Below are positions 22,958 through 33,381 of a DNA stretch of 64,000 bases, piece after piece. Where the stretch lies: assembly GCF_016481275.1 (NCBI RefSeq), contig NZ_JAEMNW010000002.1:930001-994000 (forward strand). Direction: 5' to 3'. The DNA comes from Antrihabitans auranticaus (lineage in GTDB: Bacteria; Actinomycetota; Actinomycetes; Mycobacteriales; Mycobacteriaceae). A program made the translations under genes and the position numbers. Position 1 is the stretch's first letter; each line of letters opens with the position of its first letter. The notes under the pieces are model-generated. The model made no database searches. It was given only the letters and a program-made list of their open reading frames with translations, and was not told the origin of the DNA.

Positions 22958-25102
22958 TCAGTCGCTTGTGAGGATGACGAGTTGCTGGGTCGCCCGGGTC
23001 ATGGCCACATACCTGTCGACTGCTCCCTCGATGCCTGTGCCGAACCTCTCGGGGTCGACCACAACCACGAGGTCGAACTCGAGGCCCTTTGCCATCTCCG
23101 GCGCCAAGGACCGCACGCGCGATGTCCCGCGGAAGGAACGATCGCCGATCACGCACGCGATTCCGTCCGCGTGTGCGCCGAGCCAGTTCTCGAGAATCCG
23201 ACCCAGCTCCGAAGTGGACCCGCGCCGAACGGGGATTCCGCTGCTGCGGATCGAGGTCGGCACGTTGGCGTCCGGAATCGCGGTCCGGATCACGGGCTCG
23301 GCCTCCCTCATCACCTCTTCGGGCGTTCGGTAGTTGATGCTCAGCGGAGCAAGCTCTACCTTGTCGATGCCGACTCGCTCGAGCCGTTCCTGCCACGACT
23401 CGGTGAACCCGTGCCGAGCCTGGGCCCGGTCTCCGACAATGGTGAGACTTCGGGACGGGCAGCGAAGGAGCAACATCTGCCACTCTGCGTCCGTCAGCTC
23501 CTGTGCCTCGTCCACGACGATGTGTGCGAACGGACCGGCGAGCCGGTCCGGATCGGAGTGGGGGAGGACGGCCTCGTCGACGAGGGCGTTCCGCATACCG
23601 TCCTGGCGCAGCTGAGACATCATCTTCTCGTCGTCGTCGGCCTGCAGAAGTTCGTCGACGACCCTGTCCATCTGCCTGCGTTCGGCGGCGATCATTGCCT
23701 CGTACCGCCGCTTGCGCTCCGACCATTCGGGGTCGCCGAGCCTTTGTCGCGCCGCGTCGAGGAGTGGCAGGTCGGACAGTGTCCAGTCCTGGGCGTTCGC
23801 GCGCTGCAACTGCCGAATCTCCTCGGGCCGCAGCCACGGCGCGCATTTTCGCAGATATGCCGGAACCGACCACAGATCGCCTACGAGGTCGGCGGCTTCG
23901 ATCAACGTCCACGACCGGTTCAGAGCCGCGCGCAGTTCTACGTTCTGCGACAACGACTTCCGGAGCTCGGCGGCCGAAACCGCGCTGGTGTTCTTGTCGA
24001 CGAGGATCGCGAGCAACACCTCCCAGACCTGCTCTCGTGCCTCGTTGTGCGCAGTGCCGGGTTCCGGTGCTTCGAACGCCTCGGCCCAATCGTCGGGACT
24101 CAGCCAGATGTCGGCCCAGTCCGTCTCGACCGTCATTCCATTCGTGGGCGGCTGCTCGTAGAAGCGGACCGCGGACTCGATCGCGTGCACCAGACCTGCC
24201 GTTGCCTTCAGGCGGGCAACCTCCGGGTCTGCCTCGGCCTTTGCGGCCGCACCCTCGAAGACGAGGTCCCGCAATGTGCAGATCTGCACACCTTCTTCGC
24301 CGAGACTCGGGAGGACATCGGCCACATAGGCGAGATAGGGCTGGTGCGGCCCGACGAACAGGACACCGCCGCGATTGTGCGCGAGCCGCGGGTCGGAATA
24401 GAGGAGGTAAGCCGTGCGGTGGAGGGCAACGACAGTCTTGCCCGTGCCGGGGCCACCGTCCACGACGAGAGCGCCGCGCGACCCGGCGCGAATAATTGCG
24501 TCCTGATCTGCCTGAATGGTGCCGAGTACATCGCGCATCCGCGGCGACCGATTGGCTCCGAGGCTGGCGATGAATGCGGATTGATCGTCGAGGGCAGCGT
24601 CGGTCTCCAGGCCGTCCGCGGTGAACACCTCGTCCCAGTAATCGCTGATCCGGCCGCGCGTCCATCGATACCTACGCCGACGAGTCAGACCCAGCGGATT
24701 CGCGTGGGTCGCTCCGAAGAACGGCTCGGCAGCAGGGGAGCGCCAGTCGACGAGCAGCTGCCGACCTGCGCGGTCCATGAGGCCGAGCCGGCCGATGTAC
24801 ACCGGCTCGGAGCCGTCTGCGCTGAGGATGTGGCCGAGACAGAGGTCGAGGCCGTAGCGGCGCAAGGTGCGAAGATCGGCAGACACGCGGTGGATCTTTT
24901 CGTCACGCTCCATCGCGGCCTGATCCACACCGCCCGGCGCCTTCCAGAGGTCGGCAAGCTGGTCGGACAGGTCGGCGATGGACTTTTCCAGGGTCTGCGT
25001 AATCGCGGCGAAGTGCTCCTCGTCGCCGGCGATGAGTGCCGGGTCGTCTTTGTGCGCGAGGTTGTCGGGAAGGTTGAACGCACTCGTGGTCACCTGGGTC
25101 AA
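22958..25102 (-). CDS. helR: HelR, HelD-like RNA polymerase-protecting helicase-like ATPase
   Basis: About 714 residues of a UvrD/HelD-like SF1 protein: Walker A GGPGTGKTVVAL at about residue 216, Walker B VVDEAQELTD, the motif VGDRAQARHG and the C-terminal VAMTRATQQLVIL. A long N-terminal coiled-coil arm precedes the first motif. HelR proteins of actinobacteria displace rifamycins from RNA polymerase rather than unwind DNA. The start chosen is TTG 25102, with GAAGGGAG 5 bp upstream; ATG 25138 and the frame to 25171 lack an RBS. A rifamycin-associated palindrome at 25216-25234 lies upstream, which separates it from ordinary housekeeping HelD. Confidence 0.85.
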   Translation of the reverse strand: MTQVTTSAFNLPDNLAHKDDPALIAGDEEHFAAITQTLEKSIADLSDQLADLWKAPGGVDQAAMERDEKIHRVSADLRTLRRYGLDLCLGHILSADGSEPVYIGRLGLMDRAGRQLLVDWRSPAAEPFFGATHANPLGLTRRRRYRWTRGRISDYWDEVFTADGLETDAALDDQSAFIASLGANRSPRMRDVLGTIQADQDAIIRAGSRGALVVDGGPGTGKTVVALHRTAYLLYSDPRLAHNRGGVLFVGPHQPYLAYVADVLPSLGEEGVQICTLRDLVFEGAAAKAEADPEVARLKATAGLVHAIESAVRFYEQPPTNGMTVETDWADIWLSPDDWAEAFEAPEPGTAHNEAREQVWEVLLAILVDKNTSAVSAAELRKSLSQNVELRAALNRSWTLIEAADLVGDLWSVPAYLRKCAPWLRPEEIRQLQRANAQDWTLSDLPLLDAARQRLGDPEWSERKRRYEAMIAAERRQMDRVVDELLQADDDEKMMSQLRQDGMRNALVDEAVLPHSDPDRLAGPFAHIVVDEAQELTDAEWQMLLLRCPSRSLTIVGDRAQARHGFTESWQERLERVGIDKVELAPLSINYRTPEEVMREAEPVIRTAIPDANVPTSIRSSGIPVRRGSTSELGRILENWLGAHADGIACVIGDRSFRGTSRVRSLAPEMAKGLEFDLVVVVDPERFGTGIEGAVDRYVAMTRATQQLVILTSD

Positions 25103-25215
25103 CGCAACTCCCTTCGTGGCTGATTGGTCGGGCGGCATCGCCGACAGCGCATGCACTTTCGCCACCCCCAATTCGCCGGCAAATGGCTTAGGTCAGCGAG
25201 TATGCGGGACAACCC

Positions 25216-25234
25216 GGGTCTTGCGGCAAGACCC
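25216..25234 (-). promoter_or_regulatory. rifamycin-associated element (RAE) upstream of helR
   Basis: GGGTCTTGCGGCAAGACCC, a 19-bp inverted repeat about 113 bp before the helR TTG. It matches the described actinobacterial RAE (GGGGCTTGCRGCAAGGCCC) except for a compensated change at position 4 and its mirror. Next to it, after 3 bp, is GTGCGATATATGTTGAAAG (25238-25256), repeated at the same spacing upstream of rox. Confidence 0.85.
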
Positions 25235-25257
25235 CCAGTGCGATATATGTTGAAAGT

Positions 25258-25284
25258 GGAAGGGAGCGAACTCCCTTCCTTTTT
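25258..25284 (+). terminator. hairpin plus T-run beyond the helR element
   Basis: GGAAGGGAG, loop CGAA, CTCCCTTCC, then TTTTT: a 9-bp perfect stem with a U-tract, read on the plus strand. It abuts the conserved block of the rifamycin element. No plus-strand gene lies just upstream, so it may stop antisense transcription or insulate helR from the SnoaL gene. Confidence 0.6.
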
Positions 25285-25321
25285 CGTTTCCCGAGGGCCG
25301 TCGTCTACGGCCTGATTGTCG

Positions 25322-25699
25322 TCAAAGCGACCGTGCGGGAGTGAGATGAGTGAGTTCGCAACGCCAGCGACCGTCCCGGCGGACGAAGACGTCGGACGTC
25401 CACTCGTCGTTCTCGAACCGCTGACCCTGGTAGTGCCCCGTGTTGACCACCCGCGCGATGACGACGGCGACGTCGCCGAGGTCGAGAACGGATACCAGTT
25501 CGCTGCTCATCGTGTCGTGCGATACCTCGCCCTTGGCAACCGACTGGAGAAAATCCCGACCGGCATACACGCCGTCCTGCGAAACGAACGTCCAATCGGG
25601 AGTGGCGAATTCCGCGATCCTTTCGGCATCGTTGGCCACGAGGGCAGCATCCCAGTCACGAACGAGCTGGGTGAGGGCGTCGAGTGTCTGTTGAGTCAT
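25322..25699 (-). CDS. NTF2/SnoaL-like (DUF4440) protein
   Basis: A 125-residue cone-fold protein: LTQLVRDWDAALVANDAERIAEFATPDWTFVSQDGVYAGRDFL, then VVIARVVNTGHYQGQRF and SDVFVRRDGRWRC. The layout is that of DUF4440 proteins, which lack a known common reaction. ATG 25699 is chosen over the frame to 25837. It overlaps in position only with the start region of the HAD gene, which is divergent. Confidence 0.85.
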   Translation of the reverse strand: MTQQTLDALTQLVRDWDAALVANDAERIAEFATPDWTFVSQDGVYAGRDFLQSVAKGEVSHDTMSSELVSVLDLGDVAVVIARVVNTGHYQGQRFENDEWTSDVFVRRDGRWRCELTHLTPARSL

Positions 25700-25796
25700 G
25701 GGTCCAGGATCGTCGCTTCGACCACGACAGTCTTGGACGAATGGGATGCCGAACGAGCAAGCTTCGATGTCGATCTCGGCCGGGCATACTGAGGGC

Positions 25797-26453
25797 ATGC
25801 TCATCGGCCGCGCATTGCTGCTCGACATGGACGGCACGCTCGTGGATTCGCACGCCGCGGTGGAGCGATGCTGGCGGCATTGGGCAACTCAGCACGAGTT
25901 GGATCCGGAAGTTGTCTTGAAGGATATTCACGGGAAGCAAGGCCAAGTCGTCATGGCTGAGTTGCTACCCGATCGGCCGATGGCCGAGAACATCGCAGAC
26001 AACCAGGAGTTGCTAGCCGCGGAGACGGCGGACGTCGACGGCGTTGCGGAGATCCCGGGCGCTCTAGCGCTCATGAAGGCGATCGGCAGTTTCCCGCACG
26101 CGTTGGTCACCTCGGCAGATCATGCTCTCGCAACCGCGAGAATGCACGCCGCGGGCATTGCAATGCCCGCGGTCCGCGTACTGGCCGATGACGTCCGGGC
26201 GAGCAAACCCCATCCAGAAGGATTCCTCTCGGCCGCGACCCAACTCGGGGTGCCGCCAGAAGAGTGCATCGTGTTCGAGGATTCAGAAGCGGGTATTCAG
26301 GCGGCCCGGGCTGCAGGGATGCGGGTCGTCGGAGTCGGCCGGCGGGCTGCCGAATTGGCGCCGGACCTGCATGTCGCCGACCTCACCGAACTGCGAATGC
26401 ACATCGCGGGCAACACAATCCGATTGACGTCGGAGGTCGAGGATCAGGCCTGA
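25797..26453 (+). CDS. HAD-IA family sugar-phosphatase-like hydrolase
   Basis: A 218-residue haloacid dehalogenase superfamily phosphatase: motif I LLLDMDGTLVDSH, motif II LVTSAD, motif III ASKPHPEGFLSAA and motif IV VFEDSEAGIQAARAAGM. These are the full catalytic set, with the cap domain of the beta-phosphoglucomutase/sugar phosphatase group. It converges on the membrane protein gene with a 10-bp overlap of 3' ends. Substrate not determinable. Confidence 0.9.
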   Translation: MLIGRALLLDMDGTLVDSHAAVERCWRHWATQHELDPEVVLKDIHGKQGQVVMAELLPDRPMAENIADNQELLAAETADVDGVAEIPGALALMKAIGSFPHALVTSADHALATARMHAAGIAMPAVRVLADDVRASKPHPEGFLSAATQLGVPPEECIVFEDSEAGIQAARAAGMRVVGVGRRAAELAPDLHVADLTELRMHIAGNTIRLTSEVEDQA

Positions 26454-26992
26454 ATCTGTTTGGCCGACTCGGCGGCACGGTCGCAATTCGCCACAAGTTC
26501 GGCTTCACGCTTCGGCCACCAGAAGATTTCCACCACCAGCGCCGCGAGGTAGACGGCCGATGCAATGCCGTTGCCGACCGACCCCAGAACAGCGTCGTAA
26601 ACCGCTACACCCATGGCCACGACCAGAACGAACCACAACACCCAACGAAACATTCGAGACGTCTCGACGGCTGCTCGAATTCCGCCGCAGTAGGCGATGA
26701 CTGCCGACGCCAATCTGGGGTCGGTGAGTGACTCGCCGCGTCGCGCGGATTTGACGAGCGCGACCCGCTCTGCATCCGGCAGCTGGGTGGACTCGGGCCA
26801 GTACCGCGCCATCCGCCGCGCCATCCAGATGCCGTAGCAGCTACCGCTCACTACGAAAACGATTGCACCGGAAAGCAACATCCCGGAGTCGAGCCACGCC
26901 AGAGCTCCGAGCGCGCCACCGAAGCCGATTCCGATCGTCGCTGCACGGCGGACGAAACCGCCTCGCCAGACGAACGCTGGAAGCGTGACCAT
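26444..26992 (-). CDS. hypothetical membrane protein downstream of rox
   Basis: A 182-residue protein with four hydrophobic segments at about residues 15-35, 38-56, 112-130 and 137-157 and a basic N-terminus. It starts 46 bp after the rox stop on the same strand, so it may be read from the rox promoter. No domain recognised. Confidence 0.7.
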   Translation of the reverse strand: MVTLPAFVWRGGFVRRAATIGIGFGGALGALAWLDSGMLLSGAIVFVVSGSCYGIWMARRMARYWPESTQLPDAERVALVKSARRGESLTDPRLASAVIAYCGGIRAAVETSRMFRWVLWFVLVVAMGVAVYDAVLGSVGNGIASAVYLAALVVEIFWWPKREAELVANCDRAAESAKQIQA

Positions 26993-27038
26993 AAGTCATT
27001 CTGACCGAAAGGCGTGCGGAGCCGACCGCTTCTGAGAT

Positions 27039-28727
<1,689 letters not shown>

Positions 28728-28757
28728 CTAAAGGGACGAGGTCTGGAGCCAGCGCCG

Positions 28758-29240
28758 ATGCCGAAGATGACCGATACACGACCGCCCCGGACCGGCGCAG
28801 ACGAGAAAGCGGTTCTGGTCGGCTTTCTCGATTATCTGCGCCGAGCAATCGCGGCCAAGGTCGAGGGCGTCCCCGAGCCACGAGTCCGGACCGCCGGGGT
28901 GCCGTCCGGCACTAATCTTCTCGGCCTGGTCAAGCACCTGACCAAAGTCGAGCGGTTCTACTTCCTTGGCGAGAACGTCGACGACTGGGAAGCGACGCTG
29001 CGGCCCGAGCCGCACGAAACGGTCGACGGCATTGTGGGGGAGTACCGGGAGGCAGTGCGACGAGCAAACGACATCATCGAAGCCTGCACAGATTTGGGCA
29101 ATCCGGCTCCGCGATCGCGGGCACGACAGTCAGCGCCGACGATGCGCTGGGTGCTCGTCCACCTGATCGAGGAGACCGGACGCCACGCGGGGCACGCCGA
29201 CATTCTGCGCGAACAAATCGACGGTGCAGTCGGCAGGTGA
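28758..29240 (+). CDS. DinB superfamily (DUF664) mycothiol transferase-like protein
   Basis: A 160-residue DinB-fold protein: LVGFLDYLRRAIAAKVEGVPE, GTNLLGLVKHLTKVERFYF and the conserved HLIEETGRHAGHADILREQIDG. The three His of this set bind the metal. DUF664 members are related to bacillithiol and mycothiol S-transferases. The region 28593-28757 upstream holds no convincing gene, only a short open frame (28619-28731). ATG 28767 is an alternative start. Confidence 0.87.
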   Translation: MPKMTDTRPPRTGADEKAVLVGFLDYLRRAIAAKVEGVPEPRVRTAGVPSGTNLLGLVKHLTKVERFYFLGENVDDWEATLRPEPHETVDGIVGEYREAVRRANDIIEACTDLGNPAPRSRARQSAPTMRWVLVHLIEETGRHAGHADILREQIDGAVGR

Positions 29241-29314
29241 CCTCGGCGGACAGGGCGCTCGTGATGGCCTCCGTGGCGGGCGTCATCGAGAGCCCCTAGT
29301 AGACCAGGGCTAGA

Positions 29315-29872
29315 TCAGGAACGGTCGCGCAGGTCGGCGAGGTTGACCTGGATCCGTTCGACCGCTGCCGCCGTGGCCGGAAGTTCGGCGAAGTACGTGC
29401 CGAGCGGTGTTGCGAGGAAAACTTCCGCGGCCTGTCGGGAGGTTTCCAGGTCGTAGCCGGTCTCGAGCCACACTGCGTTGCCGCGGGCGTCGAGCCTCAC
29501 GAGCGGGCTGGGTCCGGCGAAGAAGCTCGACGACGCGTAGGTTCGGATTCGATTGATCACGCCATCCCCGAAGTGCACATGTTGCATTGCACGAAGTACG
29601 TCGTCGCCGTAGCGAATGTCGAGGACGATCGATCCTGAGTCGCTTTCGGCGTCGTATCCGATCGACGGAACATCGACGCCGCTGATGATCGCGAACCACC
29701 AGACGTTGTTGTACTCGACGAAGAACCGCAACGGCATTCGAGCGTCATCGGACAACGTTGTCTGCAGGTATCCCGCGTCGACGTCGAAGAGGTCGAGGTC
29801 GAACCGGCAGCGTTGATACATGTCCCGAAATCGGGCGAGCAGTTCGAGTCGAGCGTTCGCCAGGTCCGTCAT
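29315..29872 (-). CDS. hypothetical protein
   Basis: A 185-residue soluble protein that I do not recognise. It is rich in aromatic and acidic residues: FRDMYQRCRFDLDLFDVDAGYLQTTL at the start, RFFVEYNNVWWFAIISGV in the middle and RLDARGNAVWLETGYDLETSRQ near the end. ATG 29872 has GAGGAG nine bases upstream, better than the ATG at 29890. No signal or membrane segment. It is flanked by intergenic stretches of 74 and 156 bp. Confidence 0.7.
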   Translation of the reverse strand: MTDLANARLELLARFRDMYQRCRFDLDLFDVDAGYLQTTLSDDARMPLRFFVEYNNVWWFAIISGVDVPSIGYDAESDSGSIVLDIRYGDDVLRAMQHVHFGDGVINRIRTYASSSFFAGPSPLVRLDARGNAVWLETGYDLETSRQAAEVFLATPLGTYFAELPATAAAVERIQVNLADLRDRS

Positions 29873-30028
29873 CGATTCTCCTCGAGACACGCGGATTCGT
29901 CAGGTGTCACGATAGCTAAGTGGTCCGCGTATACGGCGACTAATCGACGGCGAGACAGTCGATTTCCGAGCTCAGGCGGCCACGTGGAACGTGCTCGCAA
30001 AGCGCTCGAGCACGTGCGGCCATTGACC

Positions 30029-30250
30029 TCAGACCTGCTGGTTCGTCAACGCTTCGGCGCCCTGTGCGGCCGCAACCGGATCCATGAAGCCGAGCTCGAG
30101 AATATTGCCGTCAGGATCGTTGAGCTGCCGCTGGTTCATGAAGCCGTAGTCCGCGGCGGGGTGCGGCTCTCGGCCGCACGTGGCGATGCCGGCTGCGACC
30201 GCCTCACGTGTGTCGAGGGCTGTCAGCGTCGCACCCACACTTGTAAAAAC
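30029..30250 (-). pseudogene. 5'-truncated VOC family (glyoxalase-like) gene
   Basis: The last 70 or so residues of a VOC/lactoylglutathione lyase-like protein: LTALDTREAVAAGIATCGREPHP, then ADYGFMNQRQLNDPDGNILELGFMDPVAAAQG. Relatives are about twice as long; here the N-terminal half is missing and the frame runs into unrelated sequence beginning near the palindrome at 30237-30256. No start codon with RBS precedes the homologous part, so the gene is broken. Confidence 0.65.
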
Positions 30251-30256
30251 AAGTGT
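30237..30256. promoter_or_regulatory. palindrome ACACTTGT-AAAA-ACAAGTGT
   Basis: Perfect 8-bp arms around AAAA, at the break point of the truncated VOC gene and about 100 bp before the DHFR-family gene start. The form is that of a TetR/MarR operator, but no regulator gene is adjacent, so the regulator may have been lost with the missing half of the VOC gene. Confidence 0.5.
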
Positions 30257-30358
30257 CCGACGGAAATTGTCGCTGAGTCGTGTCGTATCGGTCGCCGCCC
30301 GTTCGTGGAGTAGTCGAGAGGCAACCAACCCGGCCGCCTCACTCACGGGAGGAACAAC

Positions 30359-30934
30359 ATGACTGCCACATACACGTTCGACGTCTTCTCCAGCCTCGAT
30401 GGGTTCGGCTCCGCCACTGGTGACTGGACCGGCTACTGGGGCAAGCAAGGTCCTGAGTTGCTGCATCATCGACACGCCCTGTTTGCCGAGGAGCAGCGAA
30501 TGGTATTCGGCGCGAACACATATCGAGAGTTCGTGCAGATGCTGGCAACGAGCACAGAGAATTCGGAAGTTCATGACCCATGGGTCACCCGGATGGTGGA
30601 GATGCCGGCAACTGTGGTGTCATCCACGTTGGTCGGGCCTCTCGACTGGCCGGACGCGACGGTGGCGAGCGGTGACGCCGTCGACGTGGTCGCCCGCCTG
30701 AAGGAGAAGTCCGACGTACCGTTGCGCTCACACGGCAGCCTGTCGATGAACCGGGCGCTGATGGCCGCCGGCCTCGTCGACCGCGTCCAGGTGACACTCT
30801 TTCCGGTCATCACCGGTCAGACCGGGCAGGCGCCGATCTTCGCGGGCGCCGCCGACTTCGACCTCGAACTGATCGACAGCCAGACGCTCGACGGCAATAT
30901 CCAGCAACTCATCTACCGACCGACCCTGCACTGA
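30359..30934 (+). CDS. dihydrofolate reductase family protein
   Basis: A 191-residue RibD-C/DHFR-like protein: YTFDVFSSLDGFGS, then MVFGANTYREFVQML, SSTLVGPLDWPDATVASGD and LRSHGSLSMNRALMAAGLVDRVQVTLFPVITG. Distinct from the protein at 3755 but of the same fold. ATG 30359 with a strong GGGAGGAA. Substrate unknown. Confidence 0.87.
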   Translation: MTATYTFDVFSSLDGFGSATGDWTGYWGKQGPELLHHRHALFAEEQRMVFGANTYREFVQMLATSTENSEVHDPWVTRMVEMPATVVSSTLVGPLDWPDATVASGDAVDVVARLKEKSDVPLRSHGSLSMNRALMAAGLVDRVQVTLFPVITGQTGQAPIFAGAADFDLELIDSQTLDGNIQQLIYRPTLH

Positions 30935-30955
30935 CCAACACGTTTGACAACCGAT

Positions 30956-31867
30956 TCAACTCGACGCGGGGGAGGAGAGGCCGGCAATGCCGGAAATCGG
31001 CGTTCGGAGGTCGGCGAGAACTTCAGGCTCGCCGCCCGACGCCGGAACCCGCCAGATGCGACCGCCGAGGTCGGATACGTAGGCCACGCCGGCTGCGGGG
31101 TCGACGGCCAGACCGATGGCTTCGGCGAAGCCGCCAGCGAGAATCTGCGGATCGGTGCCGTATTTGCCGGGACCCGGAATCGGGGCGCGATTGAGTGTGT
31201 TGCCGTTGGGCGGCGCTCCGCGGTCGGTCCAGTACAGGTGGTCGTCGACGATTTCCAGGTCGATCGGCTCGGGTAGTTCGTCCCAGAGCAATTCGATGTC
31301 GGTGCGCGTCTGCGCGGTCTGCCCGGATGGGATGTCCAGGCCAGCGCGAAAGATCCGACCGCGGCCACCTTTCGTCGGGCCTTTCTGAGTCCAGTACAGC
31401 TGCCGTCGTGCGGTGTCGACGGCAACGCCGACACACTCGCCGAGTCCGTTCTCGTCACGGGGGTTCACCACCAGATCGGTCAGTTCGGACCCATCGGTGT
31501 TGATGCGGCTGACTCGATACCCTTCACGGTCGGACCAGTACAACCGTCCCGCCCCATCGTGCGCGAGTTGCTTGCCGGTCGTGATCGCACCGGGTGTTGT
31601 GACGTCGCGACGCTCGGTGCCGTCGTAATCGATTACATGCACGCCACCATCGTGTGCTGAATAGTCAAGGCCGCCTTCACCGGGTATGCCAGGCCGTCTG
31701 GTCGGTCGACCCATCGTCGTCCAGTAGACCTGGCGTCCGTCCACGACGATCCCGTCGGGAAATTGGCCCGCCGCATCGGCGTACAACGCGTCTACCGAGC
31801 CGTCGTGAACACGAACACGGAGGATCTCGCCGGAACGAATCCCCAACGCCAGGATCAGATCGAACAT
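30956..31867 (-). CDS. YWTD/SMP-30-like beta-propeller protein
   Basis: About 303 residues with repeated YWTD-type blades: QVYWTTMG, LYWSDREG, LYWTQKG, LYWTDRG and VAYVSDLGG, giving a six-bladed propeller like LDL-receptor YWTD and SMP-30/gluconolactonase domains. No catalytic metal site is evident, so it may be a binding protein. There is no signal peptide. ATG 31867 is a reasonable start; GTG 31891 and the frame to 31948 are alternatives and neither has a clear RBS. Confidence 0.8.
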   Translation of the reverse strand: MFDLILALGIRSGEILRVRVHDGSVDALYADAAGQFPDGIVVDGRQVYWTTMGRPTRRPGIPGEGGLDYSAHDGGVHVIDYDGTERRDVTTPGAITTGKQLAHDGAGRLYWSDREGYRVSRINTDGSELTDLVVNPRDENGLGECVGVAVDTARRQLYWTQKGPTKGGRGRIFRAGLDIPSGQTAQTRTDIELLWDELPEPIDLEIVDDHLYWTDRGAPPNGNTLNRAPIPGPGKYGTDPQILAGGFAEAIGLAVDPAAGVAYVSDLGGRIWRVPASGGEPEVLADLRTPISGIAGLSSPASS

Positions 31868-32118
31868 GGAATCAGCGGCGTCGCTCACTGGAAATAGGAC
31901 GCATAGTCGCTGTGCGAACGAAATGTCCCTTTGCAGCGCATACGTCAACCTCCCAGAGCATGACCGGGCGAGCTAGCACAAGCTTGCGTTCAGTGAAACG
32001 CCATGATCAACGCGGTGTCAAGATCCGCGCATCGGACCCTACGATGGCAGGCTTTCGCAACAACTCGCCTAAAGTAGACGAGCCAGACTACGGACGACGC
32101 AGGGCGAAGACAGTGACC

Positions 32119-32808
32119 ATGCCGGAAAACTTGAACGACCCGTCGAAGGCGGATGGTCGCAAGCAGCGATGGCAGGACCACAAAGAAGCGCGCCGCGACA
32201 ATCTCGTTGACGGCACAATCTCGGCGATTCGCAAATTGGGTCCCGGCATCGGCATGGACCAGATCGCCGCCGAGATCGGTATCTCGAAAATCGTCCTGTA
32301 CCGCTATTTCACCGACAAAGACGACCTGACCAACGCCGCAATGGTGCGATTCGTCGAGGTCGTCCTCGCACCTCGTATCTTCGAAATAATGGCCGCCGAA
32401 CTCGACGATCTAGAGCGGGTTAGGTCTGTGATCTCCGCCTATGTCGATGTCGTCAACACAGACACAGACATCTACCTGTACCTGACGTCAGCCGAGTCCG
32501 GCCAATTTGCGTACGCCCGAGCTGAGCGGATGATCGCCGACGCGGTTGCCGTGATACTGACCGGGCGAATCGCAGACGTGGGCATGCCGATTACTGGAGC
32601 AGAGCCCTGGTCGTACTTCCTGGTCGGCGGCATTCAGCTTGCGACTAAACGATGGATTTCGCACAAGACGATGAGCAGCGAGCAACTTGTCGACCATCTC
32701 GTCATGATCGTGTGGAGCTGTATCGCGGGCATCTACGGCAAGGGCGCGTCTGTCGAGACTTTCAATGCCCGGCCGCACCCACTCGTCATCGATGCCGAGA
32801 ACGCTTAG
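32119..32808 (+). CDS. TetR family transcriptional regulator
   Basis: A 229-residue TetR-like regulator. After a charged leader (KADGRKQRWQDHKEARRDNLVDG) the HTH is IRKLGPGIGMDQIAAEIGISKIVLYRYFTDKDDLTNA. The C-terminal domain (YVDVVNTDTDIYLYLTSAESG, GIQLATKRWISHKTMSSEQLVDHLVMIVW) resembles mycobacterial TetR proteins near lipid genes. ATG 32119 is chosen; ATG 32044 and GTG 32113 are alternatives. Target unknown; it is divergent from the propeller gene. Confidence 0.87.
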   Translation: MPENLNDPSKADGRKQRWQDHKEARRDNLVDGTISAIRKLGPGIGMDQIAAEIGISKIVLYRYFTDKDDLTNAAMVRFVEVVLAPRIFEIMAAELDDLERVRSVISAYVDVVNTDTDIYLYLTSAESGQFAYARAERMIADAVAVILTGRIADVGMPITGAEPWSYFLVGGIQLATKRWISHKTMSSEQLVDHLVMIVWSCIAGIYGKGASVETFNARPHPLVIDAENA

Positions 32809-32924
32809 TCGGGCCATTCGGAATAAGGCTCCCGTGTTTCGATCTGCACCAATCGGGGAACGACCACCAGCGAGTGTGGTTGATTAGCCGGTATCCCACT
32901 GGGCCGACACACGTCGAAAGGTCG

Positions 32925-33374
32925 ATGATGAAGCTCTCGCTTCGGACGCTCGCCGCTATCGCGGGAATACTGCTTTTCTTGCTGTTCGCCCCCGCAGCAG
33001 CAGGCGCAGCACCCAACGATGTTTCCGGGACAGCCAGCGTGGCGGGAAACAAAGTTACTTCAGTGGTATCGAACAACTCGGGCGGGCCGATCACGTGCGG
33101 AGTTGCCGGCTTTCCCGCTGGGACTGTCGATCCGAACATGTCCGCTCCGACGTTCGGCATCACGTACACAGAGGTTGTGGCTGGCGGAACGGCTCCCGTG
33201 GTGTTCGAAAACGTGCCGAATGGTACCTATGACATCCACTGGAGGTGCGTGAACTCGGACTTCACAGAGGAGTGGGCAACATTCAACTCCACAAACATCA
33301 CGAAGACCGCTGAACCAGCTTCGGTAACCGTGCCGAACAATCAGACGTGCATCTTCGGATCCGCCTGCATCTGA
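32925..33374 (+). CDS. small secreted protein
   Basis: A 149-residue exported protein. Residues 1-29 form a signal peptide (LRTLAAIAGILLFLLFAPAAAGA, cleavage after AAGA). The mature part is Asn/Thr/Val-rich and beta-like (VSGTASVAGNKVTSVVSNNSG, VVFENVPNGTYDIHWRC) with four Cys, compatible with two disulfides. It resembles short secreted proteins of unknown role in Nocardia and Rhodococcus. Stops 7 bp from the convergent MFS gene. Confidence 0.8.
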   Translation: MMKLSLRTLAAIAGILLFLLFAPAAAGAAPNDVSGTASVAGNKVTSVVSNNSGGPITCGVAGFPAGTVDPNMSAPTFGITYTEVVAGGTAPVVFENVPNGTYDIHWRCVNSDFTEEWATFNSTNITKTAEPASVTVPNNQTCIFGSACI

Positions 33375-33381
33375 TCGCTTG

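Noticed and set aside
22982-25123. 713-residue open frame on the plus strand across helR
   Set aside because: It is antisense to helR in a high-GC region, where opposite-strand frames stay open by codon bias. The sequence is rich in Arg, His and Val without domain signatures.
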